Assembly (NCBI GenBank): GCA_030727085.1
Contig: JANRCF010000068.1
Coordinates: 21,396 to 32,797 of the forward strand
Reading direction: 5' to 3'
Source: Alphaproteobacteria bacterium
GTDB lineage: Bacteria > Pseudomonadota > Alphaproteobacteria > Paracaedibacterales > CAIOTO01
Length of the DNA: 11,402 nucleotides
Shown here: positions 6,021 through 11,402 of the stretch, in pieces
How positions within the stretch are numbered: position 1 is the first letter of the stretch
Layout: every line of letters begins with the position of its first letter
Notes under the pieces: model-generated
What the model was told of the DNA's origin: nothing
The model's input: the letters and a program-made list of their open reading frames with translations, nothing else
The model's database searches: none
Made by a program: the position numbers and the translations under genes

Positions 6021-6467
6021 ATGAAAAATAAAATTATTGCACTTGCTTGTGCATCCGTGTTTATGGTTTCTTGTGCTGATGAAAGCCAAGATGTAACAAT
6101 GCATGCAGCAGCTGGTACAGCTGGTGATTTCAAAGCGAACATTAAAGACCGTGTTTTCTTTAAATTCAACCAAAGCGAAGTAGACGCTAACGCGAAAAAA
6201 TCTCTTGGTAAGCAAGCTGATTGGCTAAAGACATACCAAGCAACAAAAGCAACTGTTGAAGGTCACTGTGACGCACGTGGAACACGTGAATACAACATCG
6301 CTCTTGGTAACAAGCGCGCTGAATCAGCGAAAAAAGAACTTGTTAAGTTGGGCGTAGGCGCTGATCGTTTGAAGACAATTTCTTACGGTAAAGATCGTCC
6401 ACAAGTTCCTGGTGATTCAGAAATGGTGCACGCACAAAACCGTGTTGCAGTTACAGTTGTAGAGTAG
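6021..6467 (+). CDS. pal: Peptidoglycan-associated lipoprotein
   Basis: Pal is an outer-membrane lipoprotein of the Tol-Pal system that binds peptidoglycan and helps outer-membrane constriction at division. Starting at ATG 6021 (AGGA eight bases upstream), the 148-residue product begins MKNKIIALACASVFMVSC, a lipoprotein signal peptide with the lipidated cysteine at 18. After a short linker, the OmpA C-terminal domain occupies about 44-147, with the Pal hallmark EGHCDARGTREYNIALGNKRA (80-100), which holds the Asp and Arg that contact diaminopimelate. It is a little shorter than E. coli Pal (173), mainly in the linker. tolB and ybgF, frequent neighbours, are absent. The frame extends upstream to a TTG at 5883, but the lipobox fixes the start used here. 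It ends in a strong terminator. Confidence 0.95.
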   Translation: MKNKIIALACASVFMVSCADESQDVTMHAAAGTAGDFKANIKDRVFFKFNQSEVDANAKKSLGKQADWLKTYQATKATVEGHCDARGTREYNIALGNKRAESAKKELVKLGVGADRLKTISYGKDRPQVPGDSEMVHAQNRVAVTVVE

Positions 6468-6495
6468 TTTTAACTACTTAACATCAGTGATGTTA
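6463..6495 (+). other. Two adjacent dyads after pal
   Basis: AGTAGTT (6463-6469) and AACTACT (6472-6478) form the first dyad, covering the pal stop codon. TAACATCA (6479-6486) and TGATGTTA (6488-6495) form a second perfect dyad that begins on the next base. Both precede the terminator. They may protect the 3' end of the pal transcript; function unproven. Confidence 0.5.
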
Positions 6496-6502
6496 CGAAT
6501 TT

Positions 6503-6533
6503 ACCCTCGACTTTTTTGGTCGAGGGTTTTTTT
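6503..6533 (+). terminator. Rho-independent terminator of pal
   Basis: CCCTCGAC (6504-6511) pairs with GTCGAGGG (6519-6526) around a T-rich seven-base loop, followed by seven T residues (6527-6533). This is a classical intrinsic terminator for the plus strand. The following 153 bases to 6686 contain no gene or motif I can identify. Confidence 0.93.
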
Positions 6534-6686
6534 ATTGTGAGCATATTTTCGTAATAGCGAACTCTCAAAAAGGGTGTAGCCATTTCGCATACATACTTAA
6601 AAGGAAAGATCCAGAGAAACAGCTCCAGAATCACCACATTTGCTACGCAAACTCGGGATAAAGGCAGATTCTAAATATAGGTATTT

Positions 6687-7581
6687 TCATTTTGCCAATG
6701 TCAGACTAGTTACAATATCTTTTAATGGCACGTCTTTTGTCCACATTGGAGATGCCCCATTTTTTAGCACAGTTATTTTTCCTGATCGCAAAAATTCAAA
6801 CGAATCTGGAAAGAAGCTGTTTTGATCAAGCCTATACATACCCGCGAAATTGCCGTTGCCTAAAGCATCAGTCTTATCTAAAAATTTCTCGCCAACATAA
6901 ACAAGTAAGTTTGGCTTACGTTTTGTGTCACTTAATGCCGCTGTGCTTGGGTATGCTTGATAACTACTGTTATGCGTATGACCAGAATAAACAACAAACA
7001 TCACGTTTGGGTGCTCATTTGCTAAGTTCAAAAAGAGAGTAGCAGATTGAGCCGATGAATAGTGAGGCGCATTCTTCGCTGTTGTAACCTCGCCTTTGTA
7101 CCAGCAATCTGTCATAAAGGGCGGAACATGGGTCAATATCACAATTCGTTTTGCGCCTTTGGAAATGGCATTGCGTGCATTACGTTCAAACGTTGCAAGA
7201 TCTTCTTGCCGTTGTACCTCTGACACGTTCCAGCTATCTGCATATCCATCCATACCAACAACAGCCGTTTTAACGCACGTTATCATATTTCTAAGTTCAA
7301 AATAAATAGGGGCGTCATGCAGGTAGTGTAGGTTTGTCTTTTCTTTCATGAGTATCGCAAGATTTTGACGAATTTCTTTCGTGCTGCTGCCATAGGCATT
7401 ATCAGAGTTCCCCAACACAAAATAAACAGGCATTCGCGATCAGCAATCGCACGCAATGTTTCAAGAAGATTACCATCAGCGATGTCACCCGTTATGAAAA
7501 TCGCCTCACATGCGTTATTTTTGATAGCACGGACGAATGCGTCTGTGTTAGACGCCCCCGAGGAAAACTAATGAAGAAGTA
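6687..7581 (-). pseudogene. Metallophosphoesterase remnant (frameshifted, N-terminus damaged)
   Basis: The gene is a calcineurin-like metallophosphoesterase read from about 7581 down to the stop at 6687. From 7433 down it encodes 248 residues beginning MPVYFVLGNSDNAYG (the GN-x-D motif) and later ILTHVPPF and VVYSGHTHN (the GHTH metal motif). The missing upstream part is in another frame: SNTDAFVRAIKNN, then AIFITGDIADGN (the GD motif) and ETLRAIADRE, ending at 7434-7435. Joining the frames needs one extra base near 7433 (GAATG instead of GAAATG). Further up, FSSGAS (7566 down) is preceded by a stop codon, while a third frame reads YFFIS up to 7568; the Asp-x-His that should lie between them is absent. 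This looks like a small deletion plus a one-base deletion, so the phosphoesterase is probably inactive. A sequencing error could explain the frameshift but hardly both lesions. No start codon is identifiable. Confidence 0.75.
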
Positions 7582-7588
7582 AAAAACA

Positions 7589-9262
7589 CTAAGCCTCAGG
7601 CTTCTCCAACCGCTTAATAGTCTTCTTCACCATCTTCTTTTGTTCTGGTGTTAGCTTTTTATCATCAACCAATTCATTATAAAGGCGCAACTGTTCAGCC
7701 TTTGCTTCGCTTTTTTTCATGCCAAATTGTCTTGCTTGATATTGGTCATACATATTTGCAACAGCGCATTTTGTTTCATACCACTCTTCTTGCTTTAACT
7801 CTGAATCATTTAAAATCTCGTTATAAAGGTCCATCACTGTTGTTTTGACATCCTTGCCAGCTTCTGGCTCAAAACTACGCCAGCTATAAAGATAGTTTTG
7901 CGCTAAGTCCCTTCTAACCCGCACTCTATCTTCAACAGGCAACGTTTTATCAGCGAGCAATTCTTTATAGATTTTCTTTGACGCAGCCATTGCTTCCGCA
8001 CGTTTTTGCTTATATATATTATATGAATAATCACTTGCCAACGCCAATCTGGCTTTAAAATATTCCTTAGCATCAACGCGGCTTTCGTCAACAATTTCAA
8101 GTGTGATTTTAAGTGCTTTTGCATTCGCCTCACTTGGTAACATATCAGAATGTTGACCATACCAATATTTCAGCTGGCTTTTATATTGCAACCTTTCTTT
8201 GATAGGCAAAGATGGCTCGTTAACCGCTTCTTCCATCAAACTTAACCCAATCTTGCTTCCTTCGCTTTTTTTCAAATTAAAAGAATTACCCCAAACATAT
8301 TGAGAGGCAAGGCTTGCTTTCGCAGCTGCACGCTTTAAGGCCGTAATTGATTTATCAGCAATGACTTCCTTGTACAATTTTAATTTTTTCTCGTTATAAA
8401 AATCATCTACCTCCGATGAATGCTCTGCTAAACTTAGTTTCGCATCCGCCCGCAAATCAGGTCGCACTTTTGTATCGCTAATAATTTCATTTAACAAAAC
8501 GATTGCTTTTGCTTTGCCTTCTTCCTCTGTTAGTCCAAAGTCTTTCTGCCCATCTTTAGATGCATAACGACTGGCAAGCGATAGTTTTGCGCGTCCCTTT
8601 GTTTCTGCCCCGACGGCAGGATCAGCACATACTTCCTCAAGCAAAGAAACAGATTTCTTTCGCGCCTCAACAGGGTCCATATCAAAGTTATTACTTAAAT
8701 AAAGGCTCGACAAATAACGTTTCGCCCATCCTTTTAAGTCAGGTGAGATCTCCGTTTCATGGACAACTTCGTTAAACAGACGCAAGGCATCTGTATTGCG
8801 CTGCGTATGCTTTACCGTGTCATTAAGCCAATGTGCATTTTTATACACATCAGCATAATTAATTTTTGCGCGCGCACGAACATCTGGACTGACTTTTTTA
8901 TCATTCATAATTTCTTCATATAAACGAAGGGCTTCTTTTTGCGAAGCTTTATACTCAAAGTTTGTGCGGTAATTTCGGTGATTGTCTGCTATCTTCAGTT
9001 TCGAAATGGCTGCAGCATCAGGCGCTGCATCTGTACTTACCATTTTTTCGGGTTCATCTATTTTTGCAGCACTTCCACCCACAGTTTGCACAGCTGCCGT
9101 TTTATCGGACTTAGACCCAGCAGAGCTAAGATCATTTTCTTCAGCTTGCGGTGCTAGTTTTGCAGGCACCTCTTGTATTGCATACGTAGAATCAAAATTC
9201 AAGGTAAGCAGGGCGCCACCAATTAAAAGCGTTCGCGTGAAATTAAAATAAGATATATTCAT
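7589..9262 (-). CDS. Exported ten-repeat helical (TPR/Sel1-like) protein
   Basis: The 557-residue product starts at ATG 9262 with AGGTG four bases upstream. Residues 1-28 are a signal peptide (MNISYFNFTRTLLIGGALLTL, cleavage T-Y-A). Residues 29-100 are a low-complexity Ala/Ser/Lys/Glu linker. From about 112 to the end run ten repeats of roughly 46 residues. Each has the pattern LxLYxEI-x-x-D-x-x-V-x-P-D-x-R-x-x-AK-x-x-LA-x-x-Y, with anchor positions near 114, 162, 207, 257, 296, 342, 387, 431, 479 and 527. They look like paired helices of a TPR- or Sel1-type solenoid, which usually binds proteins. No catalytic motif is visible. It lies 74 bases downstream of the NB-ARC/TPR gene and directly upstream of the phosphoesterase remnant. 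Periplasmic or secreted location is inferred; specific function unknown. Confidence 0.85.
   Translation of the reverse strand: MNISYFNFTRTLLIGGALLTLNFDSTYAIQEVPAKLAPQAEENDLSSAGSKSDKTAAVQTVGGSAAKIDEPEKMVSTDAAPDAAAISKLKIADNHRNYRTNFEYKASQKEALRLYEEIMNDKKVSPDVRARAKINYADVYKNAHWLNDTVKHTQRNTDALRLFNEVVHETEISPDLKGWAKRYLSSLYLSNNFDMDPVEARKKSVSLLEEVCADPAVGAETKGRAKLSLASRYASKDGQKDFGLTEEEGKAKAIVLLNEIISDTKVRPDLRADAKLSLAEHSSEVDDFYNEKKLKLYKEVIADKSITALKRAAAKASLASQYVWGNSFNLKKSEGSKIGLSLMEEAVNEPSLPIKERLQYKSQLKYWYGQHSDMLPSEANAKALKITLEIVDESRVDAKEYFKARLALASDYSYNIYKQKRAEAMAASKKIYKELLADKTLPVEDRVRVRRDLAQNYLYSWRSFEPEAGKDVKTTVMDLYNEILNDSELKQEEWYETKCAVANMYDQYQARQFGMKKSEAKAEQLRLYNELVDDKKLTPEQKKMVKKTIKRLEKPEA
7613..8935 (-). 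repeat. Ten degenerate coding repeats, about 46 codons each
   Basis: These are the solenoid units of the protein above. They are recognisable at protein level only; the DNA copies are too diverged to align as tandem DNA repeats, unlike the near-identical array at the left edge. The array is therefore old and under selection for structure. Confidence 0.75.
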
Positions 9263-9284
9263 TTAACACCTATAAAAACATTAA

Positions 9285-9303
9285 TATAATGATTATTATC
9301 ATA
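9285..9303 (-). promoter_or_regulatory. Fur-box-like palindrome upstream of the ten-repeat protein
   Basis: Read on the minus strand the 19 bases TATGATAATAATCATTATA match the Fur consensus GATAATGATAATCATTATC at 15 positions; on the plus strand 14 match. It ends 23 bases before the start codon, where a repressor would block transcription. The DNA is extremely AT-rich, which inflates such matches, and some alphaproteobacteria use Irr or RirA in place of Fur. Confidence 0.35.
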
Positions 9304-9309
9304 TTATTA

Positions 9310-9324
9310 TTAATAAATGGTTAA
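9310..9324. promoter_or_regulatory. CtrA-type motif TTAA-N7-TTAA upstream of the ten-repeat protein
   Basis: TTAA (9310-9313) and TTAA (9321-9324) are seven bases apart. On the minus strand it reads TTAAC, six bases, TTAA. It lies in the 74-base gap next to the Fur-like palindrome, where -10 candidates such as TATATT (9288-9283) exist but no good -35 does. Confidence 0.3.
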
Positions 9325-9336
9325 TTCACACAGATC

Positions 9337-11402
9337 CTAATCAAAATTTTCTACATACTCTTTAACAAAAGCATGCATATCTCCATAAACAGCTTTAAAC
9401 ACTGTAGTGGCCTGCTTAAAATAAGGCTTCACAACATCGCTATTCGCAGCATCACTAGCAACCCTATGTATATTAAAAACACCCTTCCCTTCAAGTGCTT
9501 CATATGCTTTCTTGCTAGAAATTGCTCTGCATGCCTTTTTAATATGCTTAAAAAACACCGTAAAATGCTCAAACGATTTCGCAAAGTCACCCTGTTTATA
9601 TTTTATAATAGCTGCGTGATAATATGCAGTTGCCAAGAGCAACTTTGAATAATTAGGACATTCTATTTGTTCAGTCTTAAATGCAGCTAAGCAATCATTA
9701 TAAGCAGCATTAAGTTCATTCAACCGAACGTGTGTTTCTGCACTAAAGACACGTGGAGATAAAAGCATCATATTGGTAGAACCCACTAAATTTTCGGCGT
9801 CTTTGATGACCTTTGTTAATGTCTTTTTTGCTTCCATAAGGCGATTCTCACGCAAGTGGATTTCACCCAAACCAATAGCCACATAGACTTTTAACAAATA
9901 ATGTGAACATGTGTCTAAATGATTATCAATGATATATTGAACATCTCTATACCCCAACTCATACGCCTTTTTATAATCACCAAAGTGGCAATATATGTCT
10001 GCAAGCGTAGCCTTTGCACGCGCCACTTCACACGAAATTTTTTCGCGCTTATCCTTCTTATTAGGGGACAATTCGGAATACAGCTGCTGTTCAGCATTCA
10101 TAACTGAAACAGCTTTATGCCCATATGTAATTCCCTCTTCTGCACGCTCACCATTAATGTACGTCACGCTGTAAAGCCAGCCAAGCAATGCATATATTGA
10201 CGCTTCAGACTCTTTTCGCGCATTAACATCCAATGATGACAAAACATGTATGCCTTTGTTAAGATAAAGCTTTGCTTTGGCAAAATCATTTTTAAGAAGA
10301 TACGCCAGTCCAATAACGCGTAGACAATCAGCTGAAACAAGGGTTTTATCAGACAGTGATTTACATAAAGAAAAACTCTTTTGTGCATACACGATGGCAT
10401 CATCATTATGAGATAAATCAACGCAGATTGACGCCAAATCATTAAGCATCACGGCTAATTTATGATTAGGAATATGCTGCGTTTGTGATTGGCTTGCATA
10501 CGCTTTTACAAAATACTCTTTTTCACGTAACAAATTCCGCGAAAATCGCTTATGTGCATACCCCAACGCATAATATAAGTCTTGTTTAATCTGCTCTTTG
10601 TTAGAAGAATCCCTTAGTGTTTTATCACTATTTTGTATAAATTCATTAATATGACTAACCAAATCAAGCCTTGTTCCGGGCTCTTTTAAAACATACGTTT
10701 CTGCGAATTTTTGAAGCAAACTCGTAAAGACTTGTATTTTATTTTCAATATCACTCTTCTCATTCTGCTCACATAAAAAATCTTTGATAATTTCCTGAGT
10801 ACTTCGGTGAATAGAGAAAGTGCTACCACTATCATTCTTCGATAGAATTTTACTCGAAATAAACGCATATTTTTTAAGCGAAGAAATAAATCTATCAATT
10901 AGAACTGGATCCTTATACGATTCAAATAGTGCCTTTGGAATATTTTCAGCTGACACAAAACTTAACAACATCAATAAGCTTCTAAATTCAGGTTCTGTTT
11001 CGATCAATCTTTTAATAGAAAGCGTAATGATGTTGTATCGGGTTTTTGCGTATGCACGCGAGTCTTTTATGAATGCAGATTGAGCGTTTCTAAAAGCTTT
11101 AGTGTTATCCTTCATCCGTTCTAAGTACATCTCACACGTAATGTCAGAATTCTTTATATAATATGAGGCAACAGACACATCAAGCGGATATGGAGGAATA
11201 TTAGAAAGAAACTTAATAAGCTTTTTCTCTTTTTCGCGTGAGAAAACATACGCCTCGGTATTATATGTCATTTTGGTAAATAAGGTTAGAATTTCACTCG
11301 TCGTTAAAGCATCGACATCAACTATCGAATCTGGATCAAGATACTTAGAGGACATACCACTTTGATCTCGCGTTGTAATAACAACTTTTCCAGCTCCATA
11401 AA
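9337..11402 (-). CDS. NB-ARC/TPR protein (STAND NTPase), partial; N-terminus off right edge
   Basis: The frame is open from the stop at 9337 to the right edge, giving 687 visible residues; it does not begin at the internal ATG 11355. The first residues, GKVVITTRDQSG, are the sensor-like 'TTR' motif of NB-ARC ATPases, followed by VDALTTSEILTLF, the PYPLDVSVASYYI segment that corresponds to GLPLA (about 69-81), and a winged-helix part ending FSIHRSTQEIIKDFL (about 195-209) with the His of the MHD-like position. The P-loop, Walker B and any N-terminal effector domain lie outside the window. From about 260 to 640 there are roughly seven TPR-type helical pairs (for example LRVIGLAYLLKNDFAKAKLYL and YHAAIIKYKQGDFAKSFEHF). 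STAND proteins are ligand-triggered oligomerising switches; in bacteria some defend against phage and others are regulators. Which applies here depends on the unseen N-terminus. No signal peptide can be judged. Confidence 0.85.
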   Translation of the reverse strand, partial: YGAGKVVITTRDQSGMSSKYLDPDSIVDVDALTTSEILTLFTKMTYNTEAYVFSREKEKKLIKFLSNIPPYPLDVSVASYYIKNSDITCEMYLERMKDNTKAFRNAQSAFIKDSRAYAKTRYNIITLSIKRLIETEPEFRSLLMLLSFVSAENIPKALFESYKDPVLIDRFISSLKKYAFISSKILSKNDSGSTFSIHRSTQEIIKDFLCEQNEKSDIENKIQVFTSLLQKFAETYVLKEPGTRLDLVSHINEFIQNSDKTLRDSSNKEQIKQDLYYALGYAHKRFSRNLLREKEYFVKAYASQSQTQHIPNHKLAVMLNDLASICVDLSHNDDAIVYAQKSFSLCKSLSDKTLVSADCLRVIGLAYLLKNDFAKAKLYLNKGIHVLSSLDVNARKESEASIYALLGWLYSVTYINGERAEEGITYGHKAVSVMNAEQQLYSELSPNKKDKREKISCEVARAKATLADIYCHFGDYKKAYELGYRDVQYIIDNHLDTCSHYLLKVYVAIGLGEIHLRENRLMEAKKTLTKVIKDAENLVGSTNMMLLSPRVFSAETHVRLNELNAAYNDCLAAFKTEQIECPNYSKLLLATAYYHAAIIKYKQGDFAKSFEHFTVFFKHIKKACRAISSKKAYEALEGKGVFNIHRVASDAANSDVVKPYFKQATTVFKAVYGDMHAFVKEYVENFD

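Noticed and set aside
6534..6686. Possible gene or mobile-element remnant after the pal terminator
   Set aside because: No open frame, terminal repeat or recognisable protein fragment could be found in these 153 bases.
7425..7440. Programmed frameshift in the phosphoesterase
   Set aside because: No slippery heptamer or downstream structure is apparent, and a second lesion near 7567 also breaks the gene, so decay is the simpler reading.
6640..7571. Several plus-strand frames of 61-105 residues
   Set aside because: They are antisense shadows of the metallophosphoesterase remnant and carry no motif.
8982..9251. 89-residue plus-strand frame
   Set aside because: It lies wholly antisense to the well-supported exported repeat protein and has no recognisable feature.

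Overview
The window looks like chromosomal DNA of an AT-rich alphaproteobacterium, most plausibly a host-associated lineage of the Holosporales/Paracaedibacterales type. This is inferred from gene content alone. It contains a FliX-type flagellar regulator (an alphaproteobacterial family), an NDUFS6-like CHCC zinc-finger protein next to nuoAB, and an alphaproteobacterial-style Pal lipoprotein. Flanking these are exported low-complexity or repeat proteins and an NB-ARC/TPR protein, which are common in intracellular bacteria. No tRNA, rRNA, CRISPR array, transposase or integrase is visible.

Layout. Positions 1-789 (minus strand) hold the start of an exported protein built from 69-residue tandem repeats; it runs off the left edge and is driven by a good promoter in the 271-base gap 790-1060. 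Positions 1061-1981 (plus) encode an unrecognised exported, charged, Ser/Thr/Pro-rich protein with several eukaryotic-looking short motifs. A core block follows: dapD and dapE on the minus strand (succinylase branch of lysine/diaminopimelate synthesis), then divergently fliX, nuoA-nuoB (10-base overlap), a 59-residue NDUFS6-like zinc-finger gene and pal, closed by a strong terminator at 6503-6533. The rest of the nuo operon does not follow nuoB.

From 6687 to the right edge everything is on the minus strand. A protein with a truncated NB-ARC domain and TPR repeats enters from the right edge (9337-11402). Next comes an exported protein of ten helical repeats (7589-9262). Last is a metallophosphoesterase that appears to be a pseudogene: it has a one-base frameshift and has lost its N-terminal Asp-x-His motif (6687-7581). 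The 74-base gap between the first two holds a 15/19 match to the Fur box and a TTAA-N7-TTAA (CtrA-type) motif; a second CtrA-type motif lies upstream of pal.

How the genes fit together: the core genes serve cell-wall precursor supply (dapD, dapE), envelope anchoring (pal), respiration (nuoA, nuoB, zinc-finger subunit) and flagellar or cell-cycle control (fliX). The flanks look like accessory, possibly host- or phage-interaction genes. The most promising unexplained items are the repeat protein at the left edge, the 306-residue exported protein with cell-cycle-like motifs, and the NB-ARC/TPR plus exported-solenoid pair on the right.
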